Shown: in pieces, positions 14,306-21,700 of the stretch
Position numbering within the stretch: the first letter of the stretch is position 1
Layout: each line of letters opens with the position of its first letter
Source: Halisarca cf. caerulea
Lineage: Eukaryota; Porifera; Demospongiae; Chondrillida; Halisarcidae
Length of the DNA: 64,000 bases
Assembly: GCA_963170055.1 (NCBI GenBank)
Contig: CAUJGJ010000135.1
Location: 376,001 to 440,000 of the forward strand
Direction of reading: 5' to 3'
Program-made: the position numbers and the translations under genes
Notes under the pieces: model-generated
The model's input: only the letters and a program-made list of their open reading frames with translations
What the model was told of the DNA's origin: nothing
Database searches by the model: none

Positions 14306-14745
14306 GCACACATACATGTACACACATGTAGCGCCATGAATGGTCCCCTGCCGTAACTTGCCCACCTGATCATGTTATCATTAGTAAACCATAACCCAAC
14401 CCTGCCCCAACGGTCTAGTTTGTATTAGATTGAAGCATTCACACCGGACCACTTTTTAGGAGACAGGATTTGGCATGACAAACACATACAGACACACAGA
14501 CAAACACGCACACAAACATGTGCATGCAAACAAACACACAAACACATATGCATGCTGTAATTACACCCTTACTTATGCTGTTCAATCCTTAACTCATCAT
14601 ACTTATTCTGACACAGTCAGCATATGAGAAGAGGCTGCCTATCCATCCCCAGGGCAAGCACTCACAAGATGTCAAACTCCTCAGTGAAAGGCCTGCCAGT
14701 AGGGAGAGGATTGATAGGCCTTCAAAGGAAGATAACAATGCATAA
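1..14745 (+). CDS. SPAG17: SPAG17-like central apparatus protein, spliced, 5' incomplete
   Basis: SPAG17 (PF6 in Chlamydomonas) is a scaffold of the C1a projection of the axonemal central pair and is needed for normal motility of 9+2 cilia and flagella. Thirteen exons can be joined with GT..AG introns and matching phases (1-128, 2028-2220, 2322-2470, 3058-3180, 3435-4247, 4852-5193, 6683-7421, 8028-8608, 9803-11653, 12416-12553, 13507-13767, 13953-14114, 14617-14745). They give about 1,868 residues; vertebrate SPAG17 is about 2,200, so the N-terminus lies to the left of the window. Family-like features are a Lys/Glu-rich segment, repeated DG-T turns such as YPDGTL and HPSGSVIVDH, the segment YRQFVNPYQEP, and a C-terminal ASH/HYDIN-like domain with FGVLKEGCVYGYTVIIKN. 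Recognition is from memory of the family, not a search. The frame is open throughout, so it looks functional. Introns are rich in ACGT repeats. Confidence 0.9.
750..941. mobile_element. Small inverted-repeat element (pogo/Tigger-like MITE)
   Basis: The ends are ACAGTGAGACCTCACTTATC and GATAAGTGAGGTCTGACTGT as an imperfect terminal inverted repeat, bounded by TA. The interior has no ORF. Related copies lie at 18050-18201 and 19318-19479. CAGTG..CACTG ends with TA target sites are typical of pogo-type nonautonomous elements. Confidence 0.7.
1002..1203. mobile_element. Small inverted-repeat element, family b (pogo-like)
   Basis: The ends are CAGTGGAACCTCTGA and AGAGGTTCCACTG with TA on both sides (1000-1001, 1204-1205). 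The interior matches the element at 56974-57164, so this is a genuine dispersed family. Confidence 0.8.
2028..2220 (+). CDS. SPAG17: SPAG17 exon
   Basis: The acceptor is TATAG|GAACAG. The exon has 64 codons plus one base (EQYGLEFFQKLASLVYGLLD onward). The donor is the first GT of a (GT)n microsatellite, so the exact 3' boundary is set by phase match with the next exon, which supplies the other two bases of a Ser codon. Confidence 0.8.
2322..2470 (+). CDS. SPAG17: SPAG17 exon
   Basis: The acceptor is CATTAG|CCACAC, entering in phase 1. The 49 codons include QKKGLVPEVNRQSYYNEVLR and end FGMVEQ; the donor is CAG|GTGTGT. Confidence 0.85.
2578..2954. mobile_element. Inverted-repeat element in SPAG17 intron
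   Basis: The ends are CAGTGGAGCCTCACATATC and ATATGTGAGGGTCCACTG, with flanking TA. It is about 377 bp and noncoding. Its tips resemble family b but the interior is unrelated. Confidence 0.75.
3058..3180 (+). CDS. SPAG17: SPAG17 exon
   Basis: The exon has 41 codons (VVNTVEGSQPGKVKNSV to LPDDQKK). The acceptor is GCATAG|GTTGTC and the donor AAG|GTGTGT; phase 0 on both sides. Confidence 0.8.
3435..4247 (+). CDS. SPAG17: SPAG17 exon
   Basis: The exon has 271 codons with acceptor TTACAG|ACCCTG and donor GAG|GTACAA. It carries the SPAG17-like stretch SPFGFNNYLQFVPSDYEDE at its end. An internal CAG|GTACCA at 3749/3750 could act as an alternative donor, but the frame stays open through it and no acceptor is needed. 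Confidence 0.85.
4852..5193 (+). CDS. SPAG17: SPAG17 exon, charged segment
   Basis: The exon has 114 codons. It begins IDRVWSLDEERREIEEEEWK, continues with an Ala/Glu/Lys helix and a KKGKKGK basic stretch, and ends VSTIHCSDQNQ. The acceptor is TTGTAG|ATTGAC and the donor CAG|GTATGG. Confidence 0.88.
5194..6682 (+). other. SPAG17 intron with two hAT-like fragments
   Basis: Coding sequence is absent. The intron holds ACGT repeats (5395-5425, 5930-5970, 6085-6140, 6420-6660), a possible element end at 5438 (CAGGGGTGAAAATTAGC, a hAT-type tip), and the better-defined element at 6145-6414. A short ATG frame at 5550-5648 (33 codons, Lys/Arg-rich, MADLSSPAIALKRIQVQ onward) lies just inside the possible 5438 end; its meaning is unclear. 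Confidence 0.5.
6145..6414 (+). mobile_element. hAT-like nonautonomous element with zinc-finger exon remnant
   Basis: The 270-bp segment begins CAGTGTTCTCGC and ends GCTAGAACACTG, an imperfect inverted repeat of hAT type. ATGTG lies on both sides. A 73-codon frame at 6171-6392 reads in part VVWETDFPYVPVY and VGLLCLICKRHNTRTV. This resembles the N-terminal W..x..CxxC zinc-finger segment seen at the start of hAT-derived proteins such as the ZNF862/C17orf113 group. The rest of a transposase is absent, so this looks like an internally deleted hAT that kept its first coding exon. Another end of the same type (GCGAGAACACTG) lies at 13056-13067. Confidence 0.6.
6683..7421 (+). CDS. SPAG17: SPAG17 exon, coiled-coil segment
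   Basis: The exon has 246 codons plus one base. It holds a Pro/Glu/Lys-rich linker and then a Gln/Glu/Lys helix (KKEQEAYQQQLLEQQKQLEK) likely to form a coiled coil. The acceptor is CTCAG|GTGAAA and the donor ACAG|GTGTGT. Confidence 0.88.
7422..8027 (+). other. SPAG17 intron
   Basis: The intron holds ACGT tracts at 7455-7600 and 7918-7935. At about 7600-7780 a segment beginning CAGTTGAACTTTTCTG may be a decayed small transposon, but I see no clear partner end. Confidence 0.4.
8028..8608 (+). CDS. SPAG17: SPAG17 exon, DG-T turn repeats
   Basis: The exon enters in phase 1 and has 193 full codons. The turns YPDGTLCMMDGEG, CPDGTIYRSP and LPGGEQYMW are typical of the middle of SPAG17. The acceptor is CTGCAG|GGTCAC and the donor GAA|GTGAGT. 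Confidence 0.9.
8609..9802 (+). other. SPAG17 intron with long GT microsatellite
   Basis: The intron carries ACGT tracts (8680-8900, 9050-9075, 9389-9480, 9555-9585, 9712-9770) and the (GT)n array at 9113-9296. Nothing in it looks coding. Confidence 0.6.
9113..9296. repeat. (GT)n microsatellite, about 180 bp, interrupted
   Basis: An almost pure GT dinucleotide run, with short ATGCGTGTGC and TACCTGTG interruptions, lies inside a SPAG17 intron. Confidence 0.98.
9803..11653 (+). CDS. SPAG17: SPAG17 large exon
   Basis: This is the longest exon, with 617 codons. It begins EMLVREDGLMIVRHPSGSV and includes YRQFVNPYQEPEKLR and IPKYFSSTQG, both recognisable SPAG17 landmarks. The acceptor is CTTGTAG|GAAATG. 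The donor AAG|GTCCTT is weak, but a TGA follows three codons later, so the exon must end near here. Confidence 0.9.
11654..12415 (+). other. SPAG17 intron
   Basis: This 762-bp intron is the one with few ACGT repeats. I see no element or coding signal. Confidence 0.5.
12416..12553 (+). CDS. SPAG17: SPAG17 exon
   Basis: The exon has 46 codons (DLDEVDPPKRINNSTYFTVT onward). The acceptor is TTGAAG|GACCTT. The donor CAT|GTACGT is formed by a GTACGTATGTAC repeat. Confidence 0.82.
12554..13506 (+). other. SPAG17 intron with truncated hAT-like end
   Basis: Mixed ACGT/TGTA repeats occur at 12554-12730. The stretch from about 12812 to 13067 ends GGCGAGAACACTG, the same tip as the element at 6145. Its left end is not recognisable. 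The rest is plain AT-rich sequence. Confidence 0.45.
13507..13767 (+). CDS. SPAG17: SPAG17 exon, ASH/HYDIN-like domain part 1
   Basis: The exon has 87 codons. FELHPKEVAFGVLKEGCVYG and KQPPPSTGLKVRYTPGP match the Ig-like C-terminal domain of SPAG17. The acceptor ACGTAG|TTTACT lies inside an ACGT-type repeat; the donor is CCA|GTGAGT. Confidence 0.9.
13953..14114 (+). CDS. SPAG17: SPAG17 exon, ASH/HYDIN-like domain part 2
   Basis: The exon has 54 codons (LAAGLKTTFDIEIYAMAVGA to LHLPITANILNNS). The acceptor is GCAATAG|TTGGCT. The donor TCT|GTGAAC is non-ideal and was chosen because it preserves phase 0 into the last exon. Part of this exon is duplicated at 33862. Confidence 0.82.
14229..14302. 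repeat. (CA)n microsatellite in last SPAG17 intron
   Basis: A CA run of about 70 bp. In the duplicate copy near 34060 this array is only a few units long, so its length changed after duplication. Confidence 0.97.
14617..14745 (+). CDS. SPAG17: SPAG17 last exon with stop codon
   Basis: The acceptor is ACACAG|TCAGCA. The exon has 42 codons ending KEDNNA and then TAA. A decayed copy at 34401-34530 preserves most of the sequence. Confidence 0.82.
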   Translation, partial: SAYEKRLPIHPQGKHSQDVKLLSERPASRERIDRPSKEDNNA

Positions 14746-15154
14746 GATTTCATTGTTTTTAGTAGAGGTGTACTTATTTACATAATCAACTTCATCATCT
14801 GTTAAAAGGAAAATGTACATACTTACTTGTTCTATTGCGTCCCTCATTGAACTTAAATTAATACGTACATATGTATGTATGTGTAGGGTACTACCATAGT
14901 GTTATTAATAATACCTGTAGCATGCTAATGTATAATGTGCAGTGCACGCATGTGTGTATACGCATGACATAGTGATGTGGGTCTGGGTGCATGTGTGTGT
15001 CCACTTGTGTGCATGTGTATTTGTATGTGTGTGTGTGTACAGGATTTACTTGGTACACACGTATATATATTATTTTTGAATCCTCTTATTTACTGCTGGT
15101 CCACACATTATGTTGCCTATACGTCCATAGTAAACACTTTCAACTTTAGAACAT

Positions 15155-15159
<5 letters not shown>

Positions 15160-15204
<45 letters not shown>
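15160..15204. repeat. (AT)n microsatellite abutting foldback element 1
   Basis: A pure AT run that ends exactly where the foldback arm begins. Confidence 0.97.
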
Positions 15205-15206
<2 letters not shown>

Positions 15207-15805
15207 CCATATAAAAACCATTTAAAAATGGAAAAAAGATGTAGGGATAAAAATTGTCAACGTCAAAAAACATTGCAATATTGGAACAAGGTAGGGTTGT
15301 TTGCTACACAGGGCTGGATGGGCATAGGGATATCGATAGACGTGCATAGGGCTAGACATGCATAGGACTAGACGAACATAGGGCTAGACATACATAGGGC
15401 TATAGCTAGGCATAGGGATAGGCATACATGGGGCTAGACGGACATAGAGCTAGACAGAGGTGGGTTGGACTGGGTATAGTGTGCATATTCCTATAAATCC
15501 CGCAGCTAAAGTATTAACGCAGGATGTAGGAATTTGCACACTATACCCAGTCCAACCCACCTCTGTCTAGCTCTATGTCCGTCTAGCCCCATGTATGCCT
15601 ATCCCTATGCCTAGCTAGCCCTATGTATGTCTAGCCCTATGTTCGTCTAGTCCTATGCATGTCTAGCCCTATGCACGTCTATCGATATCCCTATGCCCAT
15701 CCAGCCCTGTGTAGCAAACAACCCTACCTTGTTTCAATGTTTTTTGACGTTGACAATTTTTATCCCTACATCTTTTTTCCATTTTTAAATGGTTTTTATA
15801 TGGTT
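15205..15805. mobile_element. Foldback palindrome element 1, ~601 bp
   Basis: Two arms of about 275 bp are inverted copies around a short loop near 15505. Over the whole arm I see only two indels (about 8 bp near 15275 and 2 bp near 15400) and a few changes close to the centre. The tips are ATAAAAACCATTTAAAAATG and its complement. The arm interior is a degenerate tandem of CATAGGGCTAGA-like units. There is no coding frame. The element at 28065-28658 has the same plan. This is consistent with a foldback (hairpin) nonautonomous transposon. Confidence 0.85.
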
Positions 15806-17440
15806 CTTGTCCGTATACTTTTTGCTTGTAAATAATAGGTTATTGGTAGTGGCTGTCATGCAACGATGTATAGCCACAAGCAGAGTTTATCCAAGTCATC
15901 CACTAAAGTGTCATACGCAAACATAATAATATTGATAGCAAGTAAACATCAATGTAGCCAAAGTATGCATAGAGCTATACAGTATGACAAACCTAGGTAC
16001 ATTGTTTTAGTATTTTTGTGGAATTGACAGTCATGCCTGCACCCCATTTCCATTTTCACAAAGTATTATATAGGTCTTGTACATGTAATTTTGGTTTGGA
16101 TAATATTGGGTTACTTCTAGTGACAACCTACTTACAAGTGAGTATATGCCTATTGATCTACGTATTCTTTACGTTTTCACTGAAAACTAGCACCAAAGAG
16201 GTGCGAGATACGAGTACGAGCCAGCCCAATACGACTCGGCCATTTTTAAAATGGCGGATTAGAACAAATTTTGTGGCAAAATCGGGATTGTTTAGCTTTT
16301 CCATCGAACGAATTTCTTCTAAAGGTAAAAAAGGCACCACTGTGAGTATGTTTGGTTAAAATTGTGGTAAAATCAATCTTGAATACCTCTTCTAACGAGC
16401 CCTAGCCTGTTCTACGAGAAGAATCAGAATAAGAAGAAGAAGAAGCCGAAGCCGAAATGGTGACCTTTCACGCTATGTAAACTTTGGAAAATATAGCTCA
16501 TATAAGGCACCCAGAAGCTTCTTGTATACTTAGATGTATCGAAAAACGCTCGTAGAAGTCAAAAATGCTGTTTTTGGAGCTCCAAAATGTACTGGATGCG
16601 AGTTTTCAGCGAAAATACGGTCGGCTTTAATGTATGGGCGGCCATGTTTTTTTCGCGTCATCCCTACATATGAACCACTACCGTGGTTCATGATATATAT
16701 AATACTGTCTCTATTAAAGGTTGTTGTATGGTTTGATTTTCTTCTAGTTGTATTACGTATTATATGTAGGTATGTGTATTTGAGTGGATGTTTTTTTCTT
16801 TCTTGATTGTTTTTTTGGTTCTGTATCTACAAATTGACGAATTACATAAATATATATATATAGTGATGTGGCCATTACAACGGAATCACAATCAACTACC
16901 AGTATTGCACTTATCTCAGTATCAAAGCATTATACGATTACCATTATATACCACTATATACGGATCTCCACTAAAGTAATCAACTACCATTGCAACTACA
17001 TTTCTACAGTTGCAAATATCACTAATTACAGATTTATTCTTGGATGCTGGCAAAAGTTATTACACCCTACCGAGATATTATATGTGTGGTAATCTAATCA
17101 TATAATATATAATTGATGTTTTTTTCCCGTTGCACCAGCCACCTGGTTAACTGTAACACAGAAAGTAGCTTCAAACTAGCAAAAATCCATATTCTTAGGA
17201 GGCTCAATATATGCAATATCCATCACAGTAGTTGCACGGTAATTGTGTAATTTGATGCAAATAGCAAGAGAACCAACTATATGTATATATACCATTACAG
17301 CTACTCTGAGACTGAAACAGCTCCATTACAATAATATTACCATTACAGGCTAATGTATACCTAATTACAATTGATTACAATTACTAATTACCATTACCAC
17401 ATGCAACACTGATATATATATAATATATACATTACTTCTC
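15806..17440. other. Non-repetitive spacer, CpG-containing stretch in the middle
   Basis: No convincing gene is present. From about 16200 to 16660 the sequence is less AT-rich, contains CpGs, and has AAAATGGCGG at 16249 and CGGCCATGTTTT near 16640, both like YY1-type sites. From 16850 to 17430 ATTACAATTACCATTA-like short repeats occur. Confidence 0.4.
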
Positions 17441-17459
17441 ATCTGATTCAATGAGTCTT

Positions 17460-17940
17460 GCACTCTACTGCAGCTGATCATTTGTGCGGTACTCCCCATT
17501 CATTGGCTCTTGTCGATCAGAGGTAGGATCAAATTGTGTATATAGCTGCAGTATCCTCCAGAAGGAACAGTACTAATTATAGTCCCATAATATATCTATG
17601 ATATAATATAACTTTCGAACAAATTGTAACGTAACAGATCAATTGTACAAAATCAATGTACAGAATGTTTCGGCCACATAGGCCTTCATCAGCTCTAACG
17701 AAAGTTATATTATATCATAAATCAACGTCGCAATGAGACTCTATCGTATCATAATATATCTATTAGATGTATGTATCCAGAATCATCCTCTTTAGCTGCA
17801 ACCTAGTGCATCAGCATTGTGGTATATATAGTTGATGTGCACTTCACCATGCAGTATCAGGCATGCCAGATATTATTCCCCAATTTCTGGTTGACTCATG
17901 GGTACATGATCAGAAACATGGTTGGTGGTTGTAGAAAGTC
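17460..17940 (-). pseudogene. Decayed copy of SRCR receptor membrane/tail exon (copy A)
   Basis: The + strand sequence follows the tail exon of the intact receptor (52490-52800) piecewise: the AGAGGTAGGATCAAATTG region, the segment around CAGAAGGAACAGTACT, then GTGCATCAGCATTGTGGTA and CACTTCACCATGCAGTATCA. The frame is broken and interrupted by a 151-bp insertion (17600-17750). Another copy of the same exon lies at 38930-39240. Confidence 0.7.
17600..17750 (-). mobile_element. 151-bp insertion with hammerhead-like core and 13-14-bp target duplication
   Basis: The insertion is bounded by direct repeats ATAATATATCTAT at 17587-17599 and 17751-17763. The sister copy at 39010-39030 lacks the insertion. 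On the - strand 17692-17667 reads CTGATGA, A, GGCC, TATGT, GGCC, GAAAC, the conserved order of a hammerhead ribozyme core. An ~18-bp inverted repeat (GATATAATATAACTTTCG and complement) also lies inside. A target duplication of this length suggests retrotransposition rather than a TA-cutting DNA transposon. Confidence 0.55.
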
Positions 17941-18049
17941 TCAACATGCTAGATTGATTTGGATATAATTAAATTAAATCTTATCTTTAATTGGACATGA
18001 TAATTGTCATGCACAATTTTCATCAACACATACTGAATATAAATGCAGC

Positions 18050-18201
18050 TGCAGATAAAATGAGGGAACGGGATAAATGAGGGAGCAGTAGACTAAGTGT
18101 ATATAGTAAGCAGTAGGATTATTGTAGATTTGTTTCAAATAGTATACACCTTAAAGTGAGGGAACTGGATATCTGAGGTGCGGATAAGTGAGGTCTCACT
18201 G
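18050..18201. mobile_element. Small inverted-repeat element, same family as 750-941
   Basis: The right end reads GGATAAGTGAGGTCTCACTG, and the interior has AGTGAGGGAACTGGATATCT as in the copies at 750 and 19318. The left end is eroded. Confidence 0.65.
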
Positions 18202-18344
18202 TATATATGTACACAATTATAAAAGACTCAGTTTTCCACGAATATCACTTCAATTTGGGTACTTCTATAATAATATTATGGTAATCTCTTATTGACTGAA
18301 CATGTACAGCTGGTGATTGCACAATAATTAACAGCATCTTCAGG

Positions 18345-18400
18345 TTGGTGGGGGTGGATCAGTATTGTGATTTGGTGGGTGCATGTACATAGACCATCTA
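18345..18400. repeat. Unexpanded form of the 27-bp minisatellite (copy A)
   Basis: Two or fewer degenerate units (GGATCAGTATTGTGATTTGG) are followed by the same flank (GAAGCCACTTCTTCAA) that borders the expanded array at 39470-40075. Confidence 0.7.
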
Positions 18401-18459
18401 ATTAAGTTATGCAAGAACTGAAGCCACTTCTTCAAGGCCAATGTACGTATATAGATGAA

Positions 18460-19240
18460 ATAAGGTTGAGGGTACACTTCAATGAAAGAGTACAAAGTGC
18501 ATGCGTATACTGTTCAGTTGGTAATAATCTTAAGTTTAGGTGCTGGAGCATGATTAGTGGTTAGCTGTTTGGCATTTATTCTTGATTGAATTCACCAGCT
18601 TAGAGATTGTGTCAAGATAGTACCCTCCTAGCACCACTGCAAGTGTCGGGTATCATGGTCCACACACGTAATGGCACACAGCATAATTATGTAGTCGAGT
18701 GAACAGATATATATAAATTTGATAAATTTGGCAATCACAACTTTCATTTATTTCTCCATCTAGTGTTGAGTGAATACTTCCACGTACATCACTTTAATTT
18801 GTGTACGTAGCTAAACTTAGATCTCTGCAGCTGGTAACCTCTTATTGACTAAAGACAGTGATATTGCATTTACACAACATTTTCTATCGTTATGAAGAAA
18901 ATAACTATACTGACAGTGCTACTATACGTACAAACAAAGAGAAACCAATGAAAAGACACATTCCTCTAACAGATGATGAAGCAGAATTACTACTTGAACA
19001 CACAATTAACTGACAAGTCAGTGACAAATTAAAGCAAGAACTTCTGCTATTAAGCCTATATTCAACTGTTGGGTCCTTGTGTCTCTAGCAGGCCCTATGA
19101 GCAAGATACCTTCAAAATAAAATAGACAGCTGTCACTGGTGTTATTTAAAGTTTACTATTGTTCATATTGTCATTGTACTATGTACTATGTATGGTTAGG
19201 GTGTGCATAGTAGCATGACAGACAGTACACATCACTTACT
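18460..19240 (+). repeat. 1.15-kb repeat family, unit 1 (partial)
   Basis: It starts with the family landmark GTTGAGGGTACACTTCAATG and has TACTGTTCAGTTGGTAATAA at 18510. It ends near the TAGCATGACAGACAGTACAC landmark. No intact long frame is present. Confidence 0.85.
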
Positions 19241-19255
19241 ATATACATATCATAT

Positions 19256-19305
<50 letters not shown>

Positions 19306-19317
19306 TCCACACACATA

Positions 19318-19476
19318 CAGTTCTGAATAATAATTGCAGATAAAGTGAGGGAACTGGATATATGAGGGAGCAGTAGTATAGAGTTAACAGTGGATAATTG
19401 TAGATTTGTTCCAATAGAAACTACACTGCAGCTGTAAGGGAACTGGATATCTGAGGTGTGGATAAGTGAGGTCTCA

Positions 19477-19479
<3 letters not shown>
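19318..19479. mobile_element. Small inverted-repeat element, same family as 750-941
   Basis: TA flanks both ends (19316-19317, 19480-19481). The right end is GATAAGTGAGGTCTCACTG. The element lies between two AT microsatellites (19264-19298, 19480-19572). Confidence 0.75.
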
Positions 19480-19527
<48 letters not shown>

Positions 19528-19532
19528 TATAT

Positions 19533-19569
<37 letters not shown>

Positions 19570-19573
<4 letters not shown>

Positions 19574-21700
19574 CTTTCAAGTTTAAATTTTACAAGTTAA
19601 GGGTACACTCAATTGAATGGCAGAGTATAAAATGCATGTGTATAGTCTGTTCAGTTGGTACCAATCTTTAGGTGCTGGAACATGATTATCAGTTGCATGC
19701 GGTTACTTGATCTTTATTGAATCACCAGCTTAGAGGTTGTGTCTGGTTATTAGTACAAACTGAAAAACATCCTCCTAACACTTCTTCAAGTATGTAGTTT
19801 CACTTATCATGGTCCACCGGCATGATGCATGTTGCTGGAGAGATGCTAGAGATATGTTGTCGAGTGAACGAACATACAAATATGAAATAGAAACGTTTTC
19901 TATCGTACCGTATTTCTGTTAGGAGTGTTGTCATAACGCTTACATCATAATTTTCTACACAATAAATGAAGGAAAATGGCTATACTGACAGTGCTGCTGC
20001 AACAAAGAGAAACTAATGACAAGACGCATTCCTATGAGAGATGATGAAGTGCTATTACTACTTGGACACATGCACAACTGACAAGCCAGTGACAAAAAAA
20101 AAAATAAACAAGAACTTCTGCTATTGAGCCTATAAACAACTGTTGGATCCTTATGTCTCTTGCAGTTCCTAGATACCTCAAAATAGACAGCTGTCAATGG
20201 TGTAAATAAAGCTTATAACTGTTCACTTTGTCATTGTATACTATGCTCATGCAAAGCTAGGGTGCAGTAGCAGGACAGACAGTACACAATCGATGATGCA
20301 AGGATAGTTTGAGTGTTTAGCTCCAGTGCGTGTTTGCCTGTAAACAGGAGCAGAGATATATAGAGAGGAGACAAAATCATGTCCCAGTTGCTTTGCTCTG
20401 ACAGCATGCAGTTGCCATCATGAGTGTCAACCACGCATGCTCGAATAATCTCCTGCGCATGCTGTGAATTCAACTGTGCATTACTTTGTCATTATTAAGT
20501 AAACTACTGTAGATATTATATAATATAGCTTTCAAATCCAGATTTACCTAAAAATTGAGGGTACACTCAAATGAATGGCAGAGTACGAAGTGTATGTGTT
20601 TAGTCTGTTCAGTTGGTACCAATCTTTAGGTGCTGGAACATGATTATCAGTTAGCTGTTTGGCATGTGGTTACTTGATCTTTATTGAATCACCAGCTTAG
20701 AGGTTGTGTCTGGATAGTACAAACTGAAAAACATCCTAACACTTCAAGTAGTTTCACTTATCATGGTCCACCGGCATGATGCATCTCCAGCTTATGTTGC
20801 AGGAGAGATGCTGGAGATATACATAGTCGAGTGAACGAACATACAAATATGAAAATTTGACACATTTGGCAATAAATCACCACTGGGGTTACATTTCATT
20901 TAATTTCTCCTGGACCATTTAGTTGTGCATGAAAAGTTCCACGCGCGTCACTTTAATTTGCATAGTTTTATGTATGGTAACCTGTTATTAACTGAAGACA
21001 GCGATTGTGTTTACACAACTACGTTTTCTATCCTAACGGTATTTTTGTTGTGTACACATGCAAGAGTGCTGTCATAACGCTTACATGATAACGTTCTGCA
21101 TGGCTAGTGAGAAGAAAATGTCTACTGACGTGCTGCTACAACAAAGAGAAGCTATAATGAAACGACACACGAATTCATATTATGGAGAGATGATGAAACA
21201 GAATATTACTTAGACATACAACTGTAAAAGCCAGCGGCAATATACAAGAACTTCTACAATTGAGCTTGTATTCAACTGTTGGGTCCTTGTGTCTCTTGTA
21301 AGTCCTATGAGCAAGATACCTCAAAATAGACATGCATGTACAGCTGTCACTGGTGTAAATTAAGCTAATTATTGCAATTGTTGGTTTTGTCATTGTACTA
21401 TGTTCCTGCAAGGTTAAGGTGTAGTAGCATGACAGAGAGAGCACACAACCGATGAGGCAAGGATAGTTTGAGGCCTTAGCTCTAATGCGTGTTTGGCTTT
21501 AATGTAAACAGGAGCAGAGATAGGGAGGAGAAAAAATCATATCCCAGTTGCTTTGCTCTGACAGCATGCAGCTGCCAACATGAGGGTCAACTACGCATGT
21601 TCAAATAAAGGTATCCCTTAATTGCTGCGAATGCAAATGTGCATTATACAAATACCTTGTACTTAAGTAAACTATGTTTAATTGTATTATATACTTATAG
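19570..21700 (+). repeat. 1.15-kb repeat family, units 2 and 3
   Basis: Two tandem units begin with TAGCTTTCAA...GGGTACACTCAA at about 19570 and 20525. Landmarks recur in order: TTCAGTTGGTACCAATCTTT, CACCAGCTTAGAGGTTGTGT, TATCATGGTCCAC, CATAACGCTTACAT, CAACTGTTGGGTCCTTGTGT, GAGCAAGATACCTCAAAATA. Frames are short and not shared between units. Confidence 0.9.

Noticed and set aside
16534..16806. 90-codon + strand frame with a hydrophobic end
   Set aside because: No splice context, no family resemblance; likely chance.
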